Both the position numbers and the translations under genes were made by a program. Of a DNA stretch of 50,705 nt, positions 8,055-16,324 are shown one piece after another (the stretch's first letter is position 1; every line of letters starts with the position of its first letter). The notes beneath the pieces were generated by a model that worked only from the letters and a program-made list of their open reading frames with translations, searched no databases and was not told where the DNA came from. The stretch comes from Actinomycetes bacterium (GTDB taxonomy: Bacteria; Actinomycetota; Acidimicrobiia; Acidimicrobiales; Acidimicrobiaceae), in the NCBI GenBank assembly GCA_021799035.1, contig JAJZBG010000001.1, positions 1 to 50,705 on the forward strand. The letters are read 5' to 3'.

Positions 8055-9917
8055 ATGAAACGAGCGGGACGAGTCGCAAAGAGTGCGGCATCCTCTCGAG
8101 CGACTTCCACGAGCAGATCGGCGCCGAGTGTCGCTGTGAGGGACGAGCTCCAGCTGAGCCGCGGCGCCATTGCAGTTCTCGGGGAGCACTATCTGCTCAG
8201 GGACCGCCATGGCAAAGTGATCGAGTCCACCGGCGAGATGATGGACAGGGTTGCCACGTTTGTAGCGCAAGCGGAGGAGCAATGGCAGCCTGGAAATGCG
8301 GCCCGCTGGGCTGAGGAGTTTGCCGCGACGTTGCGCTCTCTGGAGTTCTTGCCCAACTCACCTACGCTCATGAATTCGGGTACGCGGCTCGGTTTGCTTT
8401 CAGCGTGTGTCGTGCTGCCCATCGATGACTCCCTGGTTTCGATCTTCGAGGCGCTCGGCCAGGCTGCCCTGTTGCACCAGGCGGGCGGAGGCACTGGATA
8501 CTCTTTCTCTCACCTTCGCCCTCGTGGCGACATTGTGTCAAGCACAGGAGGAACAGCAAGCGGTCCAGTCTCGTTTTTGACCGTGTTCGATACGGCAGCT
8601 GGAGTCGTTTCCGAAGGGGGTCGTCGCCGCGGGGCCTCCATGGCTGTGCTTGACGTATCACATCCCGACATTGTGGAGTTTATCGAAGCGAAGAACACCC
8701 TTGGCGTCCTCGAGCATTTCAACCTTTCAGTTGGAGTGACCGACCAATTTATGCGCTCGGTAGTGACTGGGGGTGAACAACGACTGATCAATCCTCGAAC
8801 CGGCAAGGAGGCGGGCAAGATCGCGGCACGAGAACTCTTTGATCGGATTGCAGATGCAGCATGGAACGGCGGAGATCCGGGAGTCTTGTTTCTTGACCGC
8901 ATCAATCGATATAACCCGCTCCCGCTGCTCGGTCGAATCGAGGCGACCAATCCTTGTGGTGAGGTTCCACTTCTACCGTACGAGTCCTGCAATCTCGGTT
9001 CGGTGAATCTCTCTCGGTTCGTCGATGGCGGAAAGGTTGAATTCGCGCGGTTGGGTGATACTGTGCGTCTGGCAGTGCGCTTTCTTGACGATGTCATAGA
9101 CGTGAGCCACTATCCTTTTCCGGAACTCAAAGAGCCGGCTCATGCTGCACGCAAGATCGGTCTCGGGGTGATGGGTCTTGCAGAGATGCTCGCCACACTT
9201 GGTATTCCCTATGGTTCGGATGCCGCAGTTCGTCTGTCGGCCAGGGTAATGGCGTACGTTCAGGAAAAGGCGATGGAGGCGTCAGCTCAGCTGGCCTCCG
9301 ATCGCGGCCCATTTCCGCTTTTTAGCAAGAGCCGATATGCGGAGCGTGGAATTGGACCGCTACGAAATGCTCAGCTGACCTCCGTGGCGCCGACTGGGAC
9401 TATCTCGCTTGTTGCTGGAACCACTTCGGGAATCGAGCCAATGTTTGCCTTATCTTATGTTCGCCATGTACTTGGTCAAGACTTCCAGGAGTCCAACAGG
9501 CTCTTTGAGAAGTTGGCACTCCAAAGAGGTTTTTATTCTGAGAGGCTTATGGAACAGCTAGCTCGCACAGGTACGCTGCGAGGTCAGTTGGACGTTCCGC
9601 AGGATGTACGCGACATCTTCGTGACAGCACTTGAGATCGAACCGGAGTGGCACATCAAGATGCAGGCAGCGGTCCAGCGACATGTGGACGCAGCGGTCGC
9701 CAAAACGGTGAATCTCAGCTCAGACGCGACGCCGGCCGATGTGCAAGCGATCTTCATGATGGCATGGAAGATGAAGGTGAAGGGGATTACGATTTACCGA
9801 GACGGCTCTCGCCCAGCCCAAGTCCTCGCACTAGCTGCGCCCGCTGACATCGGAGGGACGGTTGCGGTGACGGGTGGCTACAGCGGAGGATGCGGTGGAC
9901 ATGCGTGCGAATTTTGA
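8055..9917 (+). CDS. nrdJ: Class II (adenosylcobalamin-dependent) ribonucleotide reductase
   Basis: Reduces ribonucleotides to deoxyribonucleotides with a B12-generated thiyl radical, so it needs neither oxygen nor a second subunit. Seen: the disulfide-forming C118 (LLSACVVLP), the radical-site motif N299-P-C301-G-E303, the ESCNLGSVNLS segment, the PTGTISLVAGTTSGIEP loop, and the C-terminal redox pair C613/C618 (CGGHACEF). At 620 residues it is compact: no N-terminal ATP-cone is present, so dATP inhibition through that domain is not expected. The start is the ATG at 8055, with a -10 element 7 nt upstream; an extension to 7962 is open but not protein-like. It stands alone; no NrdR or thioredoxin gene is adjacent. 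Confidence 0.92.
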   Translation: MKRAGRVAKSAASSRATSTSRSAPSVAVRDELQLSRGAIAVLGEHYLLRDRHGKVIESTGEMMDRVATFVAQAEEQWQPGNAARWAEEFAATLRSLEFLPNSPTLMNSGTRLGLLSACVVLPIDDSLVSIFEALGQAALLHQAGGGTGYSFSHLRPRGDIVSSTGGTASGPVSFLTVFDTAAGVVSEGGRRRGASMAVLDVSHPDIVEFIEAKNTLGVLEHFNLSVGVTDQFMRSVVTGGEQRLINPRTGKEAGKIAARELFDRIADAAWNGGDPGVLFLDRINRYNPLPLLGRIEATNPCGEVPLLPYESCNLGSVNLSRFVDGGKVEFARLGDTVRLAVRFLDDVIDVSHYPFPELKEPAHAARKIGLGVMGLAEMLATLGIPYGSDAAVRLSARVMAYVQEKAMEASAQLASDRGPFPLFSKSRYAERGIGPLRNAQLTSVAPTGTISLVAGTTSGIEPMFALSYVRHVLGQDFQESNRLFEKLALQRGFYSERLMEQLARTGTLRGQLDVPQDVRDIFVTALEIEPEWHIKMQAAVQRHVDAAVAKTVNLSSDATPADVQAIFMMAWKMKVKGITIYRDGSRPAQVLALAAPADIGGTVAVTGGYSGGCGGHACEF

Positions 9918-10201
9918 CTCACTTTGAGATTTCTATGGAAGTCCCGGGAAAGTGTTCAATTTCGAAACCCTCCATTCTTTGACGTTAAGTGCTGAAGAGT
10001 CCGAACATCACCTTTGCGGGCTCAGTGCGAAATGCCAGGGTAGACTCTGTGCGAGGCATCATCGTCGGACCATTGGCGACTTTTGAGTGACTTCTTAGTT
10101 GCTGCGCCTTGAAACCTGGTCGAGATCTCGTCATCCTGCAGCCACTTCGAGATTTCAAAGAGCTGGCAAAGCTGGCAAGAACTGAGAGTTGCCTCCTGCG
10201 T

Positions 10202-10651
10202 TCATGTCTTCAAAGACGAAGCAGTTGACTTGCGTGGTTCAAAGTTGAGACCTTCCCATAGCCCGCTCATCTCGGATGCCAATCTAGAGAGCTCTTCGAG
10301 GTGCATTGCTGACAATAATTCGAGAGCGTCGCCACCCTTCTTCGTCAGCTGGATCCGTGAAATTCTTCTGTCTTTAGGATCTTGATGACGCTCTACCAGA
10401 CCAGCTTCGCTTGCCCTTTGAACGAGTTCGCTGACGCTGTGCTGCTGGGACAGCAGGTAACCTGACAATTCTCCGATTGTGGGACCGGCTTTGTTCGCGT
10501 GACCCCTCACGGCCAAAAGCAGCTGGTGTTGGGCTGGCGGAATTCCCAACCTCTCGGCACTTTGTTCGCTCCAACGCAGAAACTGTCTTAAGCCGGTGCG
10601 GAAAGCTAGCAACTTTTTGTAGTCATCATCAGTAAGAGAATATCGTAACAC
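10202..10651 (-). CDS. MarR-family transcriptional regulator
   Basis: A 149-residue winged-helix regulator. The DNA-binding segment is IGELSGYLLSQQHSVSELVQ, followed by the wing RHQDPKDRRISRIQLTKKG with the conserved D-x-R. N- and C-terminal helices would form the dimer interface. The frame stays open to 10720 but would then overlap the divergent ClC gene, so I place the start at the GTG at 10651: TACGAT (minus strand, + positions 10658-10663) is 6 nt upstream, giving a leaderless mRNA. The start lies inside a tandem operator, so it should repress itself and clc. The ligand is unknown. Confidence 0.85.
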   Translation of the reverse strand: MLRYSLTDDDYKKLLAFRTGLRQFLRWSEQSAERLGIPPAQHQLLLAVRGHANKAGPTIGELSGYLLSQQHSVSELVQRASEAGLVERHQDPKDRRISRIQLTKKGGDALELLSAMHLEELSRLASEMSGLWEGLNFEPRKSTASSLKT

Positions 10652-10670
10652 GATATAATCGTACCACGAT
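10642..10670. promoter_or_regulatory. Tandem MarR-type operator covering both divergent promoters and start codons
   Basis: Two perfect 13-bp inverted repeats, ATCGTaacACGAT (10642-10654) and ATCGTaccACGAT (10658-10670), have centres 16 bp apart. Together they create a third, ACGATataATCGT (10650-10662). The consensus -10 TATAAT for clc (10654-10659) lies in the middle, and the clc ATG (10669) and marR GTG (10651) fall inside the array. Confidence 0.75.
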
Positions 10671-12534
10671 GAAAGCAAATTCTCTAATCTTGTCCAAATT
10701 GCCGTTACGACGTCGAACAAAGTATATGTCGTCGGGACCTGCCAGTCTCGGAGATTTCAACACACCGCTATCCGTTTGGCGCGTCGCCGGTTTGTCTGTA
10801 GTAGTCGGAGCATGTGCTGCGGTGGTCTCCCTTCTGCTTCTGGATCTGATCGGGCTGATTACTCATGTGGCGTATTACGGGCAGTTAGGTCTATCCCTGG
10901 TCCAGCCTACTACCAGCCATTTTGGTGCTTGGACTGTTGCCATACCTGTTGTGGGAGGGCTGATTATAGGAGGAATGGCTTACTGGGGTTCGGAGCGGAT
11001 TCGTGGCCATGGAATACCCGAAGCAATGGAGACAATCCTCATCAACGGAAGCAAGATGGAGCCGCGGCTAGCAATTCTCAAGCCCATTTCGAGCGCAATC
11101 AGCATTGGATCTGGAGGTCCCTTCGGAGCGGAAGGGCCGATCATCTTAACCGGTGGAGCAGTTGGCTCAGTTCTTTCCCAGTTCGTGAAGCTGACGGCCA
11201 TCGAGCGGCGCACCCTATTGGTTGCGGGGGCGTGCGCCGGAATGGCAGGTGTGTTCGGAACGCCTGTAGCGGCAACTCTGTTTGGAGTGGAACTTCTGGT
11301 TTTCGAGTGGAAGCCTAGAACGGTTGTGCCGATTGGAATTTCCGTTGCCGTTGCAGAGATGATTCGGCAGGCTCTTGCAGCACATGGATTAATCCATCCG
11401 GCGCCTTTGTTTCCGATGGCTTCGCAGAGCAGCTTTTCCACTCTTGGTGTGGCCAGCGCCGTTCTCGTTGGCCTGGCGAGTGCATCCTTCGCATGGGTGC
11501 TTACAACTGCTGTGTACAAGTTTGAGGATCTCTTCAAGAAGATCCCTGTTCACTGGGCACTTTGGCCAGCAATAGGAGGACTTGTTATCGGTGTCGGCGG
11601 CCTTGTCGATCAAAGAGCATTGGGAGTTGGCTATTCCTCTATCGGCGACGAGCTTGCTGGCAGGATTGCGATAGGCGGGCTTTTGCTTCTGCTAGTTGTC
11701 AAGCTGATCATCTGGTCCTTCTCGTTGGGTTCCGGGACAAGTGGGGGAATCCTAGCTCCGCTCCTAATCATCGGAGCAGCCTTAGGAGGCATCATGGCGC
11801 CCGTTCTTCCGGGAGGCTCCTCGGCTTCTTGGGCCCTTGTTGGGATGGCGGCGACACTTTCCGGGGTGACCAGATCCCCTTTCACGTCAGTCATCTTCGC
11901 TTTTGAGCTAACTGGAGATTCGAACTCGCTACTGCCGCTCCTTGTTGCAGCCATGGTCTCACATCTCATCAGCACCATCATCTTGAAGAGGTCGATCCTG
12001 ACCGAAAAGGTTGCTCGCCGGGGTTTTCACGTGGTTCGCGAGTACGCTGTCGAGCCACTGGAAGCGCTATTAGTCAAGGAGGTGATGCGAAAGGATATCT
12101 TGACCGTTGATTCCGACTTCAATGCGGACCATCTAGCAGAAGTGATTCGAAGCTCACAACGCTTCAATGGTCAGAGAATTTATCCCGTAGTAGACGAATT
12201 TGGCTCACTCAAAGGGGTGATTGCTGGCGAGGATGTTGTCGGCCTTAATCATGCAGATCTGGAAAAGAGGGTTGAGGAGATCATGATCCAACCCAGAGTT
12301 GTCGCGTATGTCGAGGAAACCCTCCGTTCGCTTGCGGACCGTATGGCCGAGAGGGAGGTGGCCGCAGCGCCAGTGGTGGAAATGGATTCAGGGCGACGGG
12401 TTCTGAGGGGCGTTATCACGGACTTCGATATCTTGCGTTCGCGCCAAAGGCAGCTTCTGGAGGAGCGGTATCGGGAGAGGGTTCTTGGAGCAAATGGTCG
12501 GAGAGCAACGCAACTCGATTTGGAGCTGCAATGA
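10669..12534 (+). CDS. ClC-family chloride channel/transporter with CBS pair
   Basis: A 621-residue membrane protein: ClC core to about residue 445, then two cytoplasmic CBS domains (about 465-595) that usually bind adenine nucleotides. Selectivity-filter motifs: RGHGIPEAM (112-120, His where many ClCs have Ser), GSGGPFGAEGP with gating Glu E155, and GSGTSGGILAPL (354-365). The conserved E208 of LFGVELLVF is followed by L209 where ClC-ec1 has the proton-relay E203; this suggests weak or absent proton coupling, though alignment by eye is not proof. The ATG at 10669 fits a leaderless mRNA from TATAAT 9 nt upstream; an internal ATG at 10726 has no Shine-Dalgarno. Acidophiles use such proteins in anion and pH balance. 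Confidence 0.9.
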   Translation: MKANSLILSKLPLRRRTKYMSSGPASLGDFNTPLSVWRVAGLSVVVGACAAVVSLLLLDLIGLITHVAYYGQLGLSLVQPTTSHFGAWTVAIPVVGGLIIGGMAYWGSERIRGHGIPEAMETILINGSKMEPRLAILKPISSAISIGSGGPFGAEGPIILTGGAVGSVLSQFVKLTAIERRTLLVAGACAGMAGVFGTPVAATLFGVELLVFEWKPRTVVPIGISVAVAEMIRQALAAHGLIHPAPLFPMASQSSFSTLGVASAVLVGLASASFAWVLTTAVYKFEDLFKKIPVHWALWPAIGGLVIGVGGLVDQRALGVGYSSIGDELAGRIAIGGLLLLLVVKLIIWSFSLGSGTSGGILAPLLIIGAALGGIMAPVLPGGSSASWALVGMAATLSGVTRSPFTSVIFAFELTGDSNSLLPLLVAAMVSHLISTIILKRSILTEKVARRGFHVVREYAVEPLEALLVKEVMRKDILTVDSDFNADHLAEVIRSSQRFNGQRIYPVVDEFGSLKGVIAGEDVVGLNHADLEKRVEEIMIQPRVVAYVEETLRSLADRMAEREVAAAPVVEMDSGRRVLRGVITDFDILRSRQRQLLEERYRERVLGANGRRATQLDLELQ

Positions 12535-12891
12535 GGGCAAAGCTGATAGTTCGAACTTCGCTATCTGATCCGTCGAGGGAAGATCTTGAGGCAGGTGCCG
12601 GAAAGACACAGTTCTGCGATCACAACTTCTTGAGAAGTTGAGAGTCTGTATCTGCCATTTTTGCTTTTTCCAGCGCCAAGGGTAATAATCTTTCCTATAA
12701 TTTTGAGTTGCCTAAATGGTTCTTGGCGGGGTCATTTATGTGAGCTACTTAATGGGCATGCCGCTGCATCGGGTGGAATCCCGTTTGGCGTATCTAAGGG
12801 TGCGTTTGAAACCCACTTACCAGCTTGCTATTTGTGCGAATAGCCAGATTGAGTGACAGAATTTAACTGGGTACTTCAGAGGGGTTTGGGG
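12535..12891. other. 357-bp leader region between clc and the GGDEF gene
   Basis: Contains the palindrome CAACTTCT-TG-AGAAGTTG (12623-12640), which could end clc transcription as a short hairpin with a TTGA loop, but its nearest T-run (12657-12661) is too far for a classical terminator. A consensus TATAAT (12696-12701) would give a GGDEF mRNA with a leader of about 185 nt. That leader has small helices, for example CGGG(tggaat)CCCG and GGGT(N9)ACCC. I looked for c-di-GMP riboswitch landmarks and did not find them. No protein-coding frame is convincing. Confidence 0.4.
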
Positions 12892-13884
12892 ATGCAAGAC
12901 AATTTTCACAGCTCAGCTGATAGGTTGAGGTCCTCACTGAACCTGCCCACGTCCATGTTGCCATTTTCAGATTTTTCCTCGGCCTCTATTGCCGCTGTGG
13001 CCTATCTGCGCAATCTCACGAGTTATGAGTTGTGCGCGGTTACCCGCCTTGAGAGCGACAGGTCAGTTTTTCTGAGCGTCAATGAGTCTGAGTACAAGAT
13101 CAAGCCCGGCGACACCCTTTCGTGGGAGAACATGATGTGCTCCAAAGTTCTAAGTGGCGAGTTCCCCAAGTATCTCTCAGACGCTTCAAATTGCCTTAGT
13201 GATGAGGATCTACTGGCCGTAGGGCTTAACATGCAGGTGGGAGCTCATATTGGAGTCCCTCTTGTTCTTCCTGACCGGACAGTTTTTGGAACCATCTGTG
13301 CGATGAATCCGGACCCAATGCCGGAGTTGAGTCCTTTTCAGATAAGCGCTATAGAACTGATTGCCAGGATGCTGTCGACAATATTGTCGCTAGAGTTCCA
13401 GTCTCTTGACCAGAGAAGGAGCTACGAGAGAGCAAAAATGGAGTCAGAGAGCGATGAGCTGACTGGGCTGCTCAATCGCCGAGGATGGGATCGTGCCCTG
13501 TACGAAGAGGAGGCCCTCTGTGCCCAATATGGCTTTGCGGCTTCAGTGATGGTGATCGATCTTGACAACCTCAAAGCCGTCAACGACACCCATGGTCACA
13601 AGGCTGGGGACGACTTGATCCGCAATGCCGCCGACATCATCGAACAGACTTGCAGGTCGGACGATGTAGTGGCCCGCACTGGCAGTGACGAGTTTGCTGT
13701 GCTCACTAAGGGAATCAGTCAAGAAGGCCTTCGAGCTTTTGCGCGGAGAATACGCATTGCGCTCATGGTAAGTGGTGTCTCTGCATCAGTTGGGACCAGT
13801 ACGCGGACTCCTTCCAAGTCACTCACCGACGCATGGACTGAGGCTGACAAAGCTATGTACGTTTCGAAGAGGTCGAAGGGTTGA
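12892..13884 (+). CDS. GAF-GGDEF protein, putative diguanylate cyclase
   Basis: Soluble 330-residue protein with an N-terminal GAF sensor (about 30-165), a short linker helix, and a GGDEF domain (about 185-328). The catalytic domain has DELTGLLNRRGWD, the metal/substrate motif VIDLDNLKAVNDTHGHKAGDD, and RTGSDEFAVL. The signature is therefore GSDEF (264-268), with Ser for the second Gly, which may lower activity. The RxxD inhibitory site is not at its usual place (QTCRSDDVVA precedes the signature instead). I selected the ATG at 12892, with AGAGG 9 nt upstream, over a GTG at 12853. It is not in an operon with a phosphodiesterase. If active, it would make c-di-GMP in response to a GAF ligand. 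Confidence 0.82.
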   Translation: MQDNFHSSADRLRSSLNLPTSMLPFSDFSSASIAAVAYLRNLTSYELCAVTRLESDRSVFLSVNESEYKIKPGDTLSWENMMCSKVLSGEFPKYLSDASNCLSDEDLLAVGLNMQVGAHIGVPLVLPDRTVFGTICAMNPDPMPELSPFQISAIELIARMLSTILSLEFQSLDQRRSYERAKMESESDELTGLLNRRGWDRALYEEEALCAQYGFAASVMVIDLDNLKAVNDTHGHKAGDDLIRNAADIIEQTCRSDDVVARTGSDEFAVLTKGISQEGLRAFARRIRIALMVSGVSASVGTSTRTPSKSLTDAWTEADKAMYVSKRSKG

Positions 13885-13885
13885 C

Positions 13886-13897
13886 GAAGCCGGCTTC
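13886..13897. repeat. Perfect 12-bp palindrome after the GGDEF stop codon
   Basis: GAAGCCGGCTTC begins two bases after the stop. As RNA it could form a short hairpin, but there is no T-run. It may be an operator upstream of glmU, whose start is 130 bp on, or chance. Confidence 0.25.
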
Positions 13898-14026
13898 CAT
13901 GGATTTCCCGCGATAACACTTTGCAACTGCCAATCAGGATTGTCACGACACGCGCAGGCATGAACGGCTAGTATCACGTCCTAGAGGTCCTAAAAGTGAC
14001 CTTCGATCGAATATGAGGTGTTGGAT

Positions 14027-15127
14027 GTGAGTTCCCGACCGCTATTCGCAGCTTTGCTTGCTGCTGGAGAAGGCTCAAGGATGAGGTCCTCGAGACCCAA
14101 GACCCTGGCAAAAATCTGTGGCAAGCCGATGGGAACCCATGTTCTCGAAGCTTTGTTCAGCTCCGGGGTACAGGACACTGTTGTGGTTGTTGGCCACGGC
14201 GCAGAAAGGGTCAAGAGCGCCTTATCGGCAACAGCTCCTTCGGGAATGGAGATCCACTTTGTAGAACAGCAACAGCTGCTCGGAACAGCAGATGCTTTAA
14301 GTGCGGCACTTACCGTGTTGCCAGATGTGCTTGGCTATGGAGAAGACGAGACTCCGGTCGTCATAGTTGTTCCAGGCGACACCCCACTGATCACGCCCCA
14401 GACTCTAAGGGAGCTCGTGGAGACTCACATCGAATCTAGAGCGTCAGCAACGTTGATATCAGCAACGCTCGAAGACCCATTTGGCTACGGAAGGATTATT
14501 CGGAACAAGGATGGAAGAGTCGCTCATATTGTCGAAGAGCGCGATGCAAATTACGAGGAGCGCAAGATCGCGGAGATCAATACCGGCATTTACGCATTCA
14601 ACCTAGATGTTCTGGCCCCGACGCTTCGCAGAATAGCGCCCAAGAATGCCCAGGGTGAATACTACTTGACTGATTCCATCGCGATTTTGTCAGAGATGGG
14701 CTATCTAGTATCGGCACTAGAGATCAACGACGGGGTTGAGGCCCTGGGGGTCAACGACCTGATCCAGCTTGCTGAAGCCGAAAGGCATTTTCGCAGACGG
14801 ATCAACCGCAAATGGATGTCTCGTGGAGTAACCATGGTTGATCCTGATGCTGTTTACATAGCGGCAACCGTGGAGATAGGCCAGGACACCACCATCTGGC
14901 CAGGCAGCCATCTTGCCGGCAACACCCAGATTGGCAACTCGGCGGAAATCGGGCCTGACACGCGGCTTCTAGACTGCACAGTCGGGGACGGAGCAAGGGT
15001 GGCAAGATGCGAGGCCAAAAGCGCTGACATTGGCGCAGGTGCAATTGTTGGACCTTGGGTTGTGCTTTCTCCGGGTGCTAAGGTTGAACCCGACACTTCT
15101 ACTGGATCTTTCAAAATATTGGGGTAG
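14027..15127 (+). CDS. glmU: GlmU-like N-acetylglucosamine-1-phosphate uridylyltransferase, shortened C-terminus
   Basis: The N-terminal nucleotidyltransferase is complete: AALLAAGEGSRMRSSRPKTL (about 6-25) is the UTP-binding loop, with EQQQLLGTADAL and PGDTPLITPQT further on, and NTGIYAF. This half makes UDP-GlcNAc from GlcNAc-1-P. The left-handed beta-helix begins near residue 255 but stops at GPWVVLSPGAKVEPDTSTGS, so the 366-residue protein lacks the last 90 or so residues of normal GlmU (about 450), including the acetyl-CoA-binding and catalytic His/Lys/Asn region. The next gene starts 7 nt after the stop, leaving no room for a frameshifted remainder. The start is a GTG behind GAGG with 8-nt spacing. 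First gene of the glmU-prs-rplY-pth-mfd block known from mycobacteria. Confidence 0.9.
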   Translation: MSSRPLFAALLAAGEGSRMRSSRPKTLAKICGKPMGTHVLEALFSSGVQDTVVVVGHGAERVKSALSATAPSGMEIHFVEQQQLLGTADALSAALTVLPDVLGYGEDETPVVIVVPGDTPLITPQTLRELVETHIESRASATLISATLEDPFGYGRIIRNKDGRVAHIVEERDANYEERKIAEINTGIYAFNLDVLAPTLRRIAPKNAQGEYYLTDSIAILSEMGYLVSALEINDGVEALGVNDLIQLAEAERHFRRRINRKWMSRGVTMVDPDAVYIAATVEIGQDTTIWPGSHLAGNTQIGNSAEIGPDTRLLDCTVGDGARVARCEAKSADIGAGAIVGPWVVLSPGAKVEPDTSTGSFKILG

Positions 15128-15133
15128 GGCAAA

Positions 15134-16105
15134 TTGGAGCTTGTACCTAGAAAGCGGCTTGAACTCTATTCGGGCAGGTCTCACGCTCAGCTGGCACTCG
15201 AGATAGCTGCCAATTTGGACGTAAAGCTGGGAAACGTGACGCTGAAGGAGTTCGCAGATGGCGAGATTCACTGTCGGTTTGGCGAGTCCGTTAGAGGAAA
15301 AGACATATTCATAATTCAGACTCATTCTGGTCCGGTCAATGACTCGCTGATGGAACAGTTGATCATGATCGATGCCGCCAAGAGAGCTTCTGCTAAACGA
15401 ATAACCGCAGTGTGCCCCTACTATGGCTATTCGAGGCAGGATCGAAAAGCCTCTGGGCGGGAGCCCATTACGGCCAAGCTTGTAGCCGACATGATGGCTG
15501 TGGCCGGTGCCGACCGCATAATTGCGCTGGATCTTCATTCAGGCCAGATCCAGGGATTTTTCGACGGACCTGTCGATCACTTGACGGCTATGCCCGTGCT
15601 CATCGACTACCTGAAGGAAAATGCTGATTCAGAAACCGTGATTGTCGCTCCAGATGCAGGACGAGTCAAAGTTGCATCGCGTTTTTCGCAGGTCTTGAAT
15701 TGCGATCTCGCATTCGTCCACAAGCGCAGACCTCGAGACACTGCAAACACGGTGGAGGCTCTGGATGTTGTGGGAGAGGTGCAAGGGCGCCGATGTGTGA
15801 TCATCGATGACATGATCGATACTGCAGGTACTATCTGTGCGGCATCTGACCTACTCATGGCCCGCGGTGCTTCCGAAGTTTGGGCAATGGCCACCCATGG
15901 GCTTCTTTCAGATCCAGCCGCTAAGAGGCTAAACGATTCAGCTATCTCGAAGGTTGTGATCACGAACACCCTTCCTCTTCGGCCAGATAGGACGATAGAG
16001 AAGCTCGAAGTTCTCTCAGTGGCACCGATAATCGCTCAGGCAATCGGGGCCGTTTTTGAAGATTCTTCGGTTTCTGAGATCTTTGGCGGGGAGAACCTCT
16101 CGTAG
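15134..16105 (+). CDS. prs: Ribose-phosphate pyrophosphokinase (PRPP synthetase)
   Basis: Makes PRPP from ribose 5-phosphate and ATP for purine, pyrimidine, His and Trp synthesis. Seen: FADGEIHCRFGESVRGKDIF (ribose-phosphate contact region), CPYYGYSRQDRKASGREPI, the DLHSGQIQGFF metal-binding segment, and the PRPP-binding loop IIDDMIDTAGT (about 223-233). The 323-residue length is standard. The TTG start lies just after the glmU stop; GGGG at 15121-15124 and AGGG at 15126-15129 could serve as Shine-Dalgarno. It is the usual neighbour of glmU and rplY in actinobacteria, so co-transcription is likely. Confidence 0.95.
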   Translation: MELVPRKRLELYSGRSHAQLALEIAANLDVKLGNVTLKEFADGEIHCRFGESVRGKDIFIIQTHSGPVNDSLMEQLIMIDAAKRASAKRITAVCPYYGYSRQDRKASGREPITAKLVADMMAVAGADRIIALDLHSGQIQGFFDGPVDHLTAMPVLIDYLKENADSETVIVAPDAGRVKVASRFSQVLNCDLAFVHKRRPRDTANTVEALDVVGEVQGRRCVIIDDMIDTAGTICAASDLLMARGASEVWAMATHGLLSDPAAKRLNDSAISKVVITNTLPLRPDRTIEKLEVLSVAPIIAQAIGAVFEDSSVSEIFGGENLS

Positions 16106-16230
16106 TCTTGTCCAGACTGCGGGCGTATCCTGAGCCGTTATTCAGCAGGAGTTCCAAGCACCGGCCTTTGTGAAATTTGACCGCGAGCCATTGTTGGTGG
16201 CAGAGTCGGACGGGAAAGACAGTCGTTAAT

Positions 16231-16253
16231 TTGGAGGCACCTATATGTGCCAA
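16231..16253 (+). promoter_or_regulatory. Hairpin in the rplY leader
   Basis: TTGGaGGCAC-ctatat-GTGCCAA forms a stem with a small bulge about 70 nt before rplY. There is no T-run, so termination is doubtful. A ribosomal-protein leader or the end of the prs mRNA are both possible. A TAGAAT -10 candidate (16272-16277) lies downstream of it. Confidence 0.3.
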
Positions 16254-16324
16254 GCGAAACGAACAAGTAATTAGAATAGACAAGTTGTTTATTCGAAGTA
16301 TGTGAGGTTTTTGAGGAGAGTCAG

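Noticed and set aside
8510-9097. 195-codon minus-strand frame in nrdJ
   Set aside because: Antisense to conserved nrdJ codons, rich in Arg/Pro/Ser as expected of a shadow frame.
12661-12843. 60-codon open frame in the leader of the GGDEF gene
   Set aside because: No Shine-Dalgarno, unusual composition, and it begins upstream of the TATAAT at 12696.
12696-12891. c-di-GMP riboswitch in front of the GGDEF gene
   Set aside because: No GEMM core sequence or matching helix arrangement was found.
15100-15134. Frameshift as the reason for short glmU
   Set aside because: prs begins 7 nt after the stop, so no downstream remainder of the acetyltransferase domain exists in any frame.
14969-15538. 189-codon minus-strand frame across glmU and prs
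   Set aside because: Mirror of two well-supported plus-strand genes; translation is not protein-like.
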